From positions 49,639,623 to 49,703,622 of the forward strand of contig OV277861.1 of the NCBI GenBank assembly GCA_922989275.2: a DNA stretch of 64,000 bases, read 5' to 3'. A program made the position numbers and the translations under genes. Under the pieces are notes generated by a model. It saw nothing but the letters and a program-made list of their open reading frames with translations. It was not told where the DNA came from and did no database searches. Source of the DNA: Gari tellinella. Taxonomy: Eukaryota > Mollusca > Bivalvia > Cardiida > Psammobiidae. Shown one piece after another: positions 1 to 10,273 of the stretch (positions are counted from its first letter, which is position 1; every line of letters begins with the position of its first letter).

Positions 1-249
1 AAGGCATTACCCCATAAATACGCCTTTTTACGACTTTTACTTATTCCTCCACTAAAGGAAATAGTTCCAATTTATACAGTCAGGAATATCTAGCAAAATA
101 AATATTTACTATATTCTATCAGATGATAGCTTAAAGCAGGCTGAAAGTAAAGTAGAATGCGCCCTAAGGCGCATTCTGCTTTACTTTCAACCTGCTTTAA
201 GTAGTCACCTGTTTTGAAACTAGAAACCGACTATGGGGTAAAGGGTTAA
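1..249 (+). mobile_element. MITE-A, left end cut by the window
   Basis: This copy begins inside the left terminal repeat (CATTACCCCATAAATACG) and ends with TATGGGGTAAAGGGTTAA. In between lie the conserved left arm (TTATTCCTCCACTAAAGGAA) and a near-perfect core-1 hairpin at about 133-204, which reads GCGCC..GGCGC at its tip. Both ends finish in TTAA where preserved, as in piggyBac- or Kolobok-like MITEs. No coding capacity is seen. Confidence 0.8.
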
Positions 250-264
250 GGCTGATGTGTTTCT

Positions 265-1890
265 ACCATACATGTGATATCTCCCGATATGGTCGGGAGC
301 TCCCGAAATTAGACCTCTACTCACGATCTCCCGGTCGGGAGACGAAATCTCCCGATATTTCATGAAACCAGGTTCATTTTTTTCAATATGAACTTTTATA
401 TAATTTACCTCGTTCGCCGACTCTTAAAATCTTAAAATTGGCCTCAGAGTTCTCTGGCTAATCCATACACACACTTATCACCAAACGCTACTGATGCGTG
501 TAAACACGTTACGCAATCGTCGGTAGTTCCATGACATGTATATGGCAGGCTGCCAAACAATGTTTGACCACACGCGCCTAGTGGGGTTTGACATACATGC
601 TTTTGATGTATTGTAGATCTAATTGGTTATCAAAAAAAGTGATTGACAGGTTCGCCCCGAATCGGAGACCTAGCAACAACAAATTTTAGAAGCGGTGATG
701 CGAAGGATAAAGATCTATGTCGCCGATACGGGTCGGATTAAAATCAGATAATTCTCCGTAAGTTCTGGACAAGCACACATTTTATATGAAGCCGATCAGA
801 ATTTAACATTTATGAATTGATTTCCACCACATAATACTTTGACATATTCACGTAACAGAAAAATACTTCGAAAATTTTACCGTTACAAAATGACGGGGCG
901 CCTTAATATTTGCTACGGGAATCACGCATATTTTGTTAGTCTAAAAAGTTTTTCCCAGCATCGTTTTCTAACAATCAATTAAAATTAAACATTGGACCTA
1001 AATTCTTCTGTTTGTTACATACGATTTGTGCAAATGTATAATTATCAAGTTAGATTTTACAACCAAATACGCTCGTAAAATTGATTTGCAATCAGTTTTC
1101 GCGGAAGAAAATCTAGACGCGTAATTTCGTTGTTAAAAACCACGCCCACTTTACGGCGCTAGTAAATGTCGTCTGCAGACTTTGTCTGCAACAATTCTCT
1201 GAGTTAATCTTTGTGTATTTTCTTTCAGAAAATGTCAAACTTTTTGTATCTAGACTAGATGATGCGGCGTCTCATCTGGATCCATACTGTCTGCAAACTT
1301 TAATTATAATAACAGATTGTTAAGTTGCTAACTCTTTCTAGATCTACTCCATAGATAGAAATCTAGACCATTTGAACAGAGACAGCACTTGGTATACACT
1401 GTCTCTGATTTGAACTACTTCATTCATTCTCTCAAGAAAATAGATATAGTTCCAGTTTATCTTTACTAGTCATGAACAATATAAGAACCATAAGAAATAG
1501 TTCTTATATCCTAGCATATGGTAGATCTAGCTTAAAGCAGGCTTAAGCTTTTACTGAAGCAGAATGCTCCTGAAGAGTATTCTGCTTTACTTTCAGCCTA
1601 GCTGCTAGAATAATAGGCCCATGTCAGTATTAGAAAAACTATATCTCTGGGTCAAAATTGTCTCTGTCTTAGTGGTCTATAGACTTATCTACCCACTGAT
1701 TTAAAAAAAATAATAAGCAATTAGTGATTAACTTATGAAAATAGATAAATGTGTTGGATTTTCATCGCCTGCGTCTAGTTTTGTCGCGAAAAAAGTGTCG
1801 CGAAAAAAGCTCCCTATTTGGAACCCCAATCTCCCTATTAAAATTTCCAGATCTCCCTATTTGGGTCCAAGAAAATATCACATGTATGGT
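265..1890. mobile_element. 1.6-kb TIR element with TTCT target duplication
   Basis: ACCATACATGTGATAT at 265-280 is repeated in inverted orientation at 1875-1890. The four bases outside each end are TTCT on both sides, a candidate target duplication. Just inside the ends are clustered copies of TCTCCC: hairpin-forming TCTCCCGATAT..GGTCGGGAG repeats at 277-360 on the left, and CTCCCTATTTGG repeats at 1810-1866 on the right. The interior is AT-rich and holds no ORF resembling a transposase, so it looks non-autonomous. A decayed MITE-A sits inside it. The superfamily is not recognised. Confidence 0.6.
1431..1614 (+). mobile_element. Decayed MITE-A fragment nested in the 265-1890 element
   Basis: The stretch keeps the MITE-A middle arm (AAATAGATATAGTTCCAGTT, CATATGGTAG) and a damaged core-1 hairpin around GAATGCTCCTGAAGAGTATTC. 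Neither terminal repeat is recognisable. Confidence 0.5.
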
Positions 1891-1895
1891 TTCTA

Positions 1896-2242
1896 CAGTG
1901 CTCCCTCCCTCTGAACAAAGATACCCTCCTTACAACAATGCTTGTTGCTATTCTCCAAACATGACAATTATGTTTAATGCTTTCACTGCTGCAATATCGT
2001 TTGCTCAAAAATGTTGTCTACTGTTTTTCTCAAAGTTACATATAAATGGACATTCTGATAGAACAAATATTTTGACAAGTGACAAAGAGCTTGAATCCAG
2101 ATCAGACGCTGCGTTAAGCGGCATATGATCTGGATTAAAGCTGTTTGCAAAGGGATTGATTTCCCTCCCTAAAATGACTCCCTCCAAACAACACAAACAA
2201 TCCGTGTCTTCAATTGGGTTTCGTTGTAGAAAGAGAGCACAG
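1896..2242. mobile_element. MITE-D, TA-flanked, core-2 relic
   Basis: It starts CAGTGCTCCCTCC and ends in a degraded inverted copy (TTCGTTGTAGAAAGAGAGCAC). TA lies outside both ends, as expected of a Tc1/mariner-like MITE. The centre carries a half-decayed core 2 (GCTTGAATCCAGATCAGACG at about 2089-2108). It abuts the 3' end of the 265-1890 element. Confidence 0.65.
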
Positions 2243-2469
2243 TAACATGATGCTGATCAAAACACTCAATAAACATAAAACACACTTGGAAAAATGATGC
2301 TGAAACTTGAATCTATTGACTGATTAACAGACAGATTACATTAATTTGTCCACAAATATTGAACAATATACAAACAAAAAGTGCAGACCCTGATCAGAAA
2401 GCTCTATAGGATATATAACCCTCTACACTATTTGTAAAGTACTTATAAGCCAGGGGCAAGTCTTAATAA

Positions 2470-2692
2470 ATGTTGTACGACAAATGTTGTCGTAACTCAG
2501 TTTCTAAAATGTTCAATTTTATTTATTTCTCTGTCTAATCCTGTCTTGTGACATCTTTTTGGAATCGTCTTTTCAAGACGATTCCAAAGAGATGTCACAA
2601 TACAGGATAAGTTAAAGTAATCAGATTATATGTGTTTTAAAGTTTTGACTTATGACCGTTTTTGTCTTACGACTTATCGTAAGACAGGGCCC
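2470..2692. mobile_element. MITE-G, ends decayed
   Basis: It matches the better preserved copy at 18331-18573: TACGACAAATGTTGTCGTAA near the left and GACTTATGACCGTTTTTGTC near the right. A core-3 hairpin lies at about 2538-2608 (TGTGACATCTTTTTGGAATC and its inverse). The outer GGGGCCCG repeat is mostly lost on the left. Confidence 0.6.
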
Positions 2693-2934
2693 TAAACTGG
2701 ACATGGGCCAGTGGCATTGTAAAGGTTATTTTAATTGGGTTACTAAGGGCTCTGGTTTACACAAACACTTACCTCAGACAAGTCTGTGAAAGTGAGAGGC
2801 CCCTAATTTCTGGAACATCCTGGTGTTCTGACCCCGATGTCGAGGGAGTCACATCAGCTGACCCTTCGGCCTCTGACTGCTCTGTCTCAGGGCTGCTCAT
2901 GTAATCTGCAAAACCAATCAACCAGATAAAGACT

Positions 2935-3161
2935 AAATACCCCATAAACATACCGGTACCTTAAACACCTTTAATTATTTCCTCCTGAATGAAATATTTT
3001 TCATTTTATACAGTCATTTCTATATCCCAGCATATGGTAGTATTATTAAAGCAGGCTGAAAATAAAGCAGAAAGTACCTTATGGCACATTGTGCTTCATT
3101 TTCAACCTGCTTTAAGTGGTCAGGTACCTGTTTTCAAAACTAGAAACAGGCTTTGGGTACA
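2935..3161 (+). mobile_element. MITE-A copy
   Basis: The left end TACCCCATAAACATACC, the arm TTATTTCCTCCTGAATG and a core-1 hairpin (about 3048-3118) are present. The right end decays at GGCTTTGGGTACAG. No coding content. Confidence 0.65.
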
Positions 3162-3250
3162 GCTATGTTTTCTCTTTGAAAGCAATAATACAAGTTATTT
3201 CATCATTACACTATCTTGATCTTAACAGCTTTGTTAGAAAACCTTCAAAA

Positions 3251-3408
3251 CTGGGCTCCAGGTAAGGAGAGTATGGTATTTTAAAATAAAAATCTGCATT
3301 AAACCCTATGGCATAACTACTCACTAGAATGAGAAGTAACATCATAGGATATTAAGTGCTGAAATGAATGAGAAAATGGTGGATATTCCCTCTTATTTGG
3401 AGCCCTGC
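3251..3408. mobile_element. MITE-C, internally shortened
   Basis: It begins CTGGGCTCCAGGTAAGG and ends TTATTTGGAGCCCTG, with the family arms (AAACCCTATGG, GAGAAAATGGTGGAT). The core-3 hairpin has collapsed to CTCACTAGAATGAG. Confidence 0.65.
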
Positions 3409-3597
3409 CAGTTCAAAGGAACATTCATGCTAAGTTTCATGAATGCAACCCATTATTTAATTAGGCAATGCTGTTTGTAACAAGTTTGATCTTGATGGAC
3501 AGAGGAAAGTCTGAGCTGGATGGGTCTGAATGCTTGAAGACAGAATGGCAGCTTAAGCCATTCAGAGCAATCACTTTTGTTAGTCTAATTTTGAAAA

Positions 3598-3815
3598 TAT
3601 GTGACCACTTAAAGCAGGTGAAAGAAAAGCAGAATGTGCCTTAAGGCTCATTCTGCTTTACTTTCAGCCTGCTTTAAGCAATAATTAACCTGCTAGAATT
3701 TAGAAAATATTTGCTAAGAAATATATATTCATGATTGTAAAAGTCGGATCTATTTTCTTTAGTGGAGGAATAACTGAAAGGCGTATAAAGGCATAATTAT
3801 GGGGTAATGTGTTAA
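3598..3815 (-). mobile_element. MITE-A copy, reverse orientation
   Basis: Read on the minus strand it has the usual order: TTAACACATTACCCCATAAT at the right edge, the TTATTCCTCCACT arm, then the core-1 hairpin at about 3609-3678. The other end is lost. Confidence 0.65.
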
Positions 3816-3933
3816 GCAGTAATCTGAATTCACATATTTATATTTCCTCTTTCTGAAAATTGGCTTGACACAGGTTGTACTGTACAATAAAAACAAGGTG
3901 TTCCAGTAATACACCAGGGTAGTCAAACCTGCA

Positions 3934-4147
3934 TTAACCCTTAGCCCGCCAAATAAATTGTCGTCTGCTATATTTCTCGTCTGCTTCAAGTTTCAAAGTG
4001 CTTCAAAGTTGCTCAAAATTGCTGAAAATGTTGTCCGAGTGTCAAACAGCTTGGATCCGGATGAGACGCCGAGTTACTCGGCGTCTCATCCGGATCCAAG
4101 CTGTTTGCATATGGAGCTATAGTCGTGACTGGCAGGCTAAGGGTTAA
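3934..4147. mobile_element. MITE-B-like TTAA element with full core-2 hairpin
   Basis: TTAACCCTTAGCCCGCCAAA on the left and TGGCAGGCTAAGGGTTAA on the right form terminal repeats ending in TTAA. The centre is an almost perfect 68-bp hairpin at 4041-4108 built on CAAACAGCTTGGATCCGGAT, with a GAGTTACTC tip. Confidence 0.75.
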
Positions 4148-4188
4148 GGGACCACTTTATAGAAGACCATTGCTTAATCTTAATCCAG

Positions 4189-4280
4189 GTGTTTGCTTAA
4201 TGCAGGATAAAAATAATGCAGAAAGCTCCTCTAGGAGCTTTCTGCATTATTTTTATCCTGCATTAAGTAGATACCTGTCT
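4189..4280. repeat. Long perfect hairpin (core-1 relative)
   Basis: The arms start GCTTAATGCAGGATAAAAAT and meet at AGCTCCTCTAGGAGCT. The outer bases and GCAGG..AAGTAG context are those of core 1, but the middle differs, so this is a divergent core without clear flanking terminal repeats. Confidence 0.6.
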
Positions 4281-4467
4281 TTATAGATCTCTTAGTAACA
4301 CTTTTTCAATTACAGATTGTTTACTCAAAGACTCACAGTACTGTATCTAGAACACCTGCATCCGGAACACATGTAGGAAATGGTTACTCTTAGCTTTGAC
4401 CCTTGCAACTCTATCTACAACCAAAACCTTCCTAGTCATGCATCTTATCACTCTGAGAGATTTTACC

Positions 4468-4640
4468 ATGCTAGGCATGTTTCTTCTGCAAAAAATATTG
4501 TCCGCCACAAGTTAGTGAATCTGCACAAAGAGTTCATCTATTTCATATTTTCTTTTACACAATATATAGCATCAAACAGTATGTATCCAGATGAGACATC
4601 CAGTTATTTTGAATCTCATCTGGAGCCAAGCCAATTACAA
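4468..4640. mobile_element. Decayed MITE-B fragment
   Basis: The stretch has a weak CATGCTAGGCATG end, a TTCTTCTGCAAAAAATATTG arm, and a degraded core 2 (ATCCAGATGAGACATCC..GAATCTCATCTGGAGCC). It is recognisable only by comparison with intact copies. Confidence 0.35.
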
Positions 4641-4779
4641 CTGATATTATAATTTCCAGAAAAGTATGCTAAGGAATAAACAAGCCTTACCTGAGTCTTA
4701 TGTTCTGAAGCAAAAATCTGCTTTTACCAATCAAAAGAATATCCTAGCAAATAGCAGCTTATAAAGACAATACCCCAGT

Positions 4780-5900
4780 CCATTCATTGATTTCCAACCC
4801 CCAATTGTTCTCACTAGGTGTGAAAGTAACTGTGAAGCATGAGAAAATTGTGCAAGCAACGGCTCAGCCATCTGAAGTTTTGAATAGAGGCCCATACATA
4901 CTAGATCTCAAGGTGTTTTTTTTTAATGGGTTTTATTAACCGAACTATCAAATATTAGGTGCCGGCCTCACATGAAAGGCCTGAATGATTCTTTGCCTAG
5001 ACGCTAGTTGAGTAAGTGCATGCTCTCCATGCATTGACACAAACTATCTACGGTGCTAGGTGTTACCACTGAAGCTAGGTCAAGTAATGTCTTTAGAGAC
5101 ATTTCCTGACCTAGTTTTGGGGCTTACACCTATCCAGGCAAAATCTTGTACTGCACAAGCTCGTGACTGTAGCAAAGAAATATCGAAGCGTCTAATGTGA
5201 GGCCCGTTGATTATATTTGGTGATTTGGTTTGAAAAAAACCTTGAATATGAGTTTGTCAGGGCCTCTACAGACAGGACAAGATGGTTTGCGCTATTTTGC
5301 GCACAATTCCCGTGCTTTTACAGTTACGTTAATGCCTATCAAGAACAATGAGGGGGGGGGAGTCCTCCCCACCCCCTTTGTTCTCACTACGTGTGAAAAT
5401 ACAGGTAAAGCAGAAGTAAAGTGTGCTTAGCCAATGTCTCTAATCTCTAGTTGCCTAGAGAGGCCCTGACATATTCACACTAAAGGGTTTTTTCAATGGT
5501 TTTTCTAACCAAACTAACAAATTGAAGATACAGGCCTCACAAGACGCTTCAATGAGTAAATCTCAAGACAAGATAACAGTAACTGTACAACTTGCACAGG
5601 GCTGCATGCTTTTATACCTGGTTTAGTGTTACCACCGAAAGTAGGTCAGGAAATGTCTTTAAAGGATTTAGTGGGGCCAAGGGGTAAAGTGTTAAAGACA
5701 TTTCCTCAGTCCATTGATGGACTAACCCCATTGTTCTCGATAGGCGTGAAAGTAACAGTGGGAAAGTGGGAAAGTGTGCTCTATCAATGTCACTAATGTC
5801 AAGTTGTCTAGAGAGGCCCTGCACACTCATGCTCAAGGTTTTTTTTAAAGGGTTTTATTAATCAAACTATCAAATGCAAGGTGCAAGCCTGTTTTAATTT
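4780..5900 (+). repeat. Three degenerate direct repeats
   Basis: The phrases TTGTTCTCACTAGGTGTGAA (about 4804, 5380 and, as TCGATAGGCGTGAA, 5734) and CTCAAGG followed by a T-run, GGGTTTTATTAA and ACTATCAAAT (about 4908, 5478 as a variant, 5832) each occur three times in the same order. This marks unequal units of about 580 and 350 bp. Around 5070-5125 an AATGTCTTTAGAGACATTTC palindrome is present. No ORF is supported. Confidence 0.5.
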
Positions 5901-5927
5901 TCTCTCAGGAAGCTTTAAACTAACATC

Positions 5928-6052
5928 TGTTAAAATATAGAAAATAATTTATTATGCAACATATTTGTGACTGTATAAATTCAAACTACTTTCTTCAGTG
6001 GAGGGATAAATTAAAGGTGTAAAAAGGTTTTTTATAGGGTGATGGGTTAAGA
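5928..6052 (-). mobile_element. MITE-A half copy, reverse orientation
   Basis: Only the outer arm remains: AACATCTGTTAAAATATAG, then CAGTGGAGGGATAAATTAAA, then the end GGGTGATGGGTTAA. The hairpin core is absent. Confidence 0.55.
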
Positions 6053-6348
6053 ATACAGTGCATGTTAAAATCCACTATGTGTCAGTGAATATTCAACCCT
6101 GTATCAGATCAGAATCCAAACCGTTAATAGTCAATCACAATATATTATTTTTATGAACTATTTCAACTAAACTGCATCTGTTCAAGTGCAATCCCTCTGG
6201 CACAATAGATGGATACTTCTCACATTGAGGACTTAATCATTAGCAAATAGATGAATGCTAGTTATGAACAAACAGTGAATGTTTGGATCCATAGCAAACA
6301 ATGAAGAATCATACCAGATGCTGATTTTCCTCTGCAGCATCCGTGACC

Positions 6349-6650
6349 TCAGGGCTCAAGATAAGAGGGAATAAACTGAACAAATCTAACATTTTCTCAC
6401 TCATATAAGCACCAAATCCCATGGTGTTACTACTCATTAGAATCGTCTCTTCGAGACAATTTTAATGAGTTGTAACACCATAGGGTTTTATGCAGAAATA
6501 AAGATTTTAGTATTTGAAATACTCCCCTTATATCTATATATAGCAGCGCTCAAGGTTACAGATGGAGTAAACTAAACAAATCCAACATTTTCTAACTCCT
6601 TTCAGCACCAATTCCTATGGAGTTATTACTCATTAGAATTGTCTCAAGCA
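6349..6650. mobile_element. MITE-C followed by a second truncated MITE-C
   Basis: The first copy runs from CAGGGCTCAAGATAAGAGGG to a right arm near 6540, with a core-3 hairpin at about 6438-6470. A second left half restarts at about 6548 (GCGCTCAAGGTTACAGATGG) and stops at the hairpin (ATTAGAATTGTCTC), where an unrelated MITE-B-like end follows. Confidence 0.55.
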
Positions 6651-6659
6651 GTAGCAGAT

Positions 6660-7036
6660 GACAATTATTGCAGATGAAAAAGTACCCAGCATGCAAAGAA
6701 GTTAACAGTATAGACCCTGAGGCATCAACGGAAGCTACAATGAATTGTTTAGAATAAGGACCTAATTATACTGGCCCTGCATGCAAGGGTTCAATGCCAT
6801 GAACTTGAAAATACATCGAAATATTTTATCTAAAGAAAATATAAAACAAAGCTATCTTGGCAAGACTATCACAAACTTCAGATGTTTATGTTCAGATTGA
6901 AAATGAGAAACGCTTTAATGGAGGCCTTTGGCTGACATTTGCCAGTTTCTGCCAAATCTGATAAACAAAAATCTATGGTAATATGAAACAATTACCTAGT
7001 TTCATGCTTTGTACCTAAAATTCTTCTGATAATACT
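6660..7036. other. No gene seen
   Basis: AT-rich sequence opening with a MITE-B end-like phrase (AAAAAGTACCCAGCATGCAAAG at about 6677-6698). Nothing else is recognised. Confidence 0.4.
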
Positions 7037-7290
7037 TTAACCCCTTCCCCCCCATAGAAGTGCCTTTCATCACATTTAATTCTTTCTTCCACTGAAGAAA
7101 AAAGTTCCAATTTATACAGTCACAAAAATGTACCAGAAGAAATATTTTCTAAATCCTAGCAGATGATAGTTTAAAGCAGGCTGCAATTAAAGCAGAATGC
7201 ACCTTAAGGTGCATTCTGCTTTACTTTCAACCTGCTTTAAGTGGTTGCATGTCTTCAAAACTAGAAACAGGCTATGGGGTAAAGGGTTTA
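7037..7290 (+). mobile_element. MITE-A copy, TTAA-flanked
   Basis: TTAACCCCTTCCCCCCCATAG opens the copy and GGCTATGGGGTAAAGGGTTTA closes it. The TTCCTC/TTCTTCCACTGAAG arm and a core-1 hairpin tipped GCACCTTAAGGTGC lie between. Confidence 0.75.
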
Positions 7291-7537
7291 CCCATTACTC
7301 CATTGATACCCTCTTTTACACATTTGATTTATTCCTCCTTTAGAGAAAATAGTTCCAATTTGTACAGTCATAAATATTTATTAATCAAAACCATTTTCTA
7401 TATTCTAGCAGATAGCAATGTAAAGCAGGCTGAAAGTTAAGCAGAATGAGACCTAAGGTGATACCTGTTTTACTTTCAACCTTCTTAATAACTTGTCTTC
7501 AAAATTAGTAAGTGGCTACCGGGTAATTGAAGGGTAA
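7287..7537 (+). mobile_element. MITE-A copy joined head to tail to the preceding one
   Basis: It begins at the very bases that end the previous copy (GGGTTTACCCATTACTCCATT), so the two share one degraded TTAA site. It ends near GGCTACCGGGTAATTGAAGGG. The core-1 hairpin is broken on its right arm. Confidence 0.6.
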
Positions 7538-7556
7538 AAATTCAGCATTGTAAATT

Positions 7557-7648
7557 TCTTATTATACAAGTCATATTCATGACTGTATAGAATAGAACTG
7601 TTTTCTCCAGTGGAGGAATAAATCAAATGTGTTAAAATGCATATCTAT
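7557..7648 (-). mobile_element. MITE-A end fragment, reverse orientation
   Basis: TTCATGACTGTATAGAATAG, CAGTGGAGGAATAAATC and TATCTATGGAGTAA match the outer third of MITE-A read on the minus strand. Confidence 0.5.
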
Positions 7649-7693
7649 GGAGTAACAATATTTATGAACAGTTTAGACACTGCTATCTCAGGT

Positions 7694-7873
7694 ATAGTAA
7701 AAGCTCTTTTATTACAACCACTAAAACGAAGACTAATTGATTGTATTTAAGACAAGTGACAGCTTAAAGGAGCTTTCTCTTTTACAGTCACCTTACTTTA
7801 AATAGTCACCTATCGTAAATACCTAATAATTAACAAAATGTTGTGGTCATAATAGAGAGGTTTCACTGTATAG
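7694..7873. mobile_element. MITE-E, TA-flanked, with core-1-like centre
   Basis: The left side AGTAAAAGCTCTTTTATTAC is inversely related to the right side GTCATAATAGAGAGGTTTCA, near terminal TA. The centre CAGCTTAAAGGAGC..CACCTTACTTTAAATAG is a short core-1 variant. Confidence 0.5.
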
Positions 7874-8014
7874 TGATATTCAAATCAAAATGTTTGTATC
7901 AATAAACATATTCTGTTAGTTCTCTTAACTAGTGGAATTTCAACATTTTGCCAGTCTTGCTGTTAGCTTTGTTAAATCTTGGCAGTGCTGGAACCAAGTA
8001 TAATACATTCTTTA

Positions 8015-8080
8015 CAAACAGTGAAGACCCAGATCAGAAGGCTCCTTCAGGAGTCGTCTGATCAGGGTCTGCACTGTTTG
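8015..8080. repeat. Stand-alone core-2 hairpin (CAAACAGTG variant)
   Basis: CAAACAGTGAAGACCCAGAT and its inverse AGGGTCTGCACTGTTTG enclose GGCTCCTTCAGGAGTC. The same variant recurs at 12020, 13905, 14203 and 20665 without the usual MITE ends. Confidence 0.65.
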
Positions 8081-8186
8081 TCATACTCTGATATATTTTG
8101 GGAGACAAACATCTAAATTGTCAATTTAAACTAGTAATTTATCAGAAAATGAAAGCATCCATTTTAATATTTAACAATGTAAGGGT

Positions 8187-8404
8187 TTTACTCTTACCAT
8201 GCTAGCGTGGATGATTGTGCAACAGTGATTACCTTCATAATTTGGATCCAGTTGAGATGCCACATAACATGGTGTCTCTTCAGGATCCAAACTGTTTGAC
8301 ACTATGACCCTGTTTTGAAAACAATGTTCAAAAATCTATTTTTTGAACAAATGCAGACTACCATTGTTGCAGACAACAAAATTACCCAGCATGCAAAGAG
8401 TTTA
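8187..8404 (-). mobile_element. MITE-B copy
   Basis: Left TTTACTCTTACCATGCTAGC and right TACCCAGCATGCAAAGAGTT are the two MITE-B ends in reverse orientation. The internal arm GCAACAGTGATTACCTTC and a shortened core 2 (TTTGGATCCAG..GGATCCAAACTG) are present. Confidence 0.7.
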
Positions 8405-8534
8405 AGCTTACTCTGGCACATCTACAACAATGTGTTACCCCTAGTCTGAGATGATGTCTTAAAAATTCATATGTGATAGAAATAATTGTCTGAATCCTGT
8501 AAATTATGATGCATATCAACCCTTTCACTTGACT

Positions 8535-8792
8535 GAACCCATTACCCCATAAATATGTCTTTTTACACCTTTGATTTATTCATCCACTGCGGAAAATAGT
8601 TCCACTTCATACATTCATGGACATGTACCATTTAAAACATATTTTCTATATACTAGCAGACTTTTGCTTAAAGTAGGCTGAAAGTAAAGCAGAATGCGCC
8701 TTAAGGCGCATTCTGCTTTACTTTCAACCTTCTTTAAGTGGTCACATGTCTTCAAAATAAGAAACAGGCTATAGGATGAGGTAGTGGGTTAA
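8535..8792 (+). mobile_element. MITE-A copy, well preserved
   Basis: It runs from AACCCATTACCCCATAAATA to GGATGAGGTAGTGGGTTAA and has a nearly perfect core-1 hairpin tipped GCGCCTTAAGGCGC. Confidence 0.8.
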
Positions 8793-8818
8793 TTCAAAAG
8801 CAACCACCAGGGCTCCAG

Positions 8819-9413
8819 TTAACCCTTATCATGCTGAATTGTTGTCTGCTTCAAATATATCTGCGAAAAAAAAAGCAAAATGAGTTTTTATGCTTTATTA
8901 AACTGTAGAAAAGTTAAAGAGGCTCGCAACCAGATTCAGCAACCGTGACCCTCCATGCGGGGACAGACATGCAAAATAAGGAAACCCCTTAACCCATGCC
9001 ACCATGGGCTATTCACATCTTTGAAATCGATTTAACGTACTTCACTGTGTAGCGATGGAAAGTACACAATTCGGCTTGGGTTTTAAATATGTCTGAGCCA
9101 ATTCAATTTCTGTTGCGTCTGTAGACCCAAAGGATAAAACCATGGAAAATATCTAAAAAATGAAGATTTGAAGACTTTTCCTAAGGATGTTTTTAGACTG
9201 ATCATTATGCAGATGCACGTTAATGCTACATATTTGGTTTTACTTTAGCATTTTCTTTTATTTTTGCAAATAAACCATCTGGTTGCGAGTCGCTTTAAAT
9301 ATGAGTGACAAACAGTTTGAATCCAGATCAGATGCCATATTAGGCGGCGTCTGATCTGGATTCAAACTGTTTGCAAATGTTAACCAAGTCACGCTTAACA
9401 TGATCAGGGTTAA
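8819..9413. mobile_element. TTAA element with core 2, split by a nested insertion
   Basis: TTAACCCTTATCATGCTGAA and CATGATCAGGGTTAA are inverted ends in TTAA. The core-2 hairpin lies at about 9306-9374 (TTTGAATCCAGATCAGATGCC and inverse). The left arm (GTTGTCTGC) is separated from the core by the 8914-9298 element. Left-end relatives occur at about 32397 and 37557. Confidence 0.65.
8914..9298. mobile_element. 385-bp TIR element nested in a MITE
   Basis: TTAAAGAGGCTCGCAACCAG at the left is mirrored by CTGGTTGCGAGTCGCTTTAA at the right. TTAA or TA at the edges may be the target. It interrupts the arm of the surrounding TTAA element, so it is the younger insertion. Non-coding. Confidence 0.65.
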
Positions 9414-9415
9414 GG

Positions 9416-9985
9416 TGAATATTTCACATACTAAAAATCTTTATTTCTGCATTAAACCCTATAGTGTCACTTCTCATTAGAATCGTCTCGAAGGTTCTAA
9501 TCATTATTCTAACACACCTCGCCCACACCCCTTTATAAGCGAAGAAGGACCGTCTTAGTGTTCGAATTTTCAGTAGAACACTCACGCGCAAAAACGGTCT
9601 AACGTGACGTCATATGGCTTTGAAAATAAGTACGCCAAGAAATGTAGCGCCGTTTCTTCGGTGCAAATTAAAGTTGAATTATGTGTTAGAATCAAAATAA
9701 TAAATTAATACCAGTGTTTTATCTAACAATCGAACACTGGTAGTCGTTGAGATGCTTGTAATTAAACCACTCGGCCTAAAGGCCTCGTGATTAAATTACT
9801 ACGCATCTCAACTCCTACCAGTGTTCGATTGCACGATAAAACACTGGTATGAATTTATTATTTCTTAAGTAGAAGATTCAAGACTCTAACTAATGAGCCA
9901 TAACACAATAGGATTTTTAGTGTTGATATGTGTGAGAAAATGTTGGTTTTGTTCATTTCTCTCCCTCATATCTGGAGCCAAGCTA
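9416..9985 (-). mobile_element. MITE-C, minus orientation, interrupted near its hairpin
   Basis: AAAAATCTTTATTTCTGCAT, AAACCCTATAGTGTCACT and CTCATTAGAATCGTCTCGA lead into the core-3 hairpin. The other arm resumes about 380 bp later (TAATGAGCCATAACACAATA ... TGAGAAAATGTTGG ... TATCTGGAGCC). Confidence 0.6.
9505..9886. mobile_element. Insertion with a long palindrome inside MITE-C
   Basis: The insert contains an inverted repeat at about 9713-9871. AATACCAGTGTTTTATCTAA is mirrored downstream, followed inward by AACACTGG, GAGATGC and an AGGCCT centre. TGACGTCA lies at about 9607-9614. No coding region. The insertion ends are not sharply defined. Confidence 0.45.
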
Positions 9986-10273
9986 GGTGACCACAATTAC
10001 ATTTCAAACAGATTGGCCCAGATCAGACTTTGAATTGTTTTAAGCATGATCTAAGACTGATCAGAACCCAAATTGTACTATACACTATATATCTCTTTAG
10101 AAGAAAGGACATAAAAAGTAATATTCCTAATTGTTGTCAAGTTCTATAACTTTGTATCAGACAATTTTATTGTATAGAGAAAGAATTAACTGCACATGAA
10201 ATGCATGTTAAATGCTCTGGGAAAGTCTAGCAGGTGTGAGAGGACAGTACATACAGCAGCTGTCTGAAATTGT

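Noticed and set aside
4041..4108. Perfect hairpins as bacterial-type terminators
   Set aside because: No adjacent genes, no T-run after the stem, and the hairpin is a shared MITE core.
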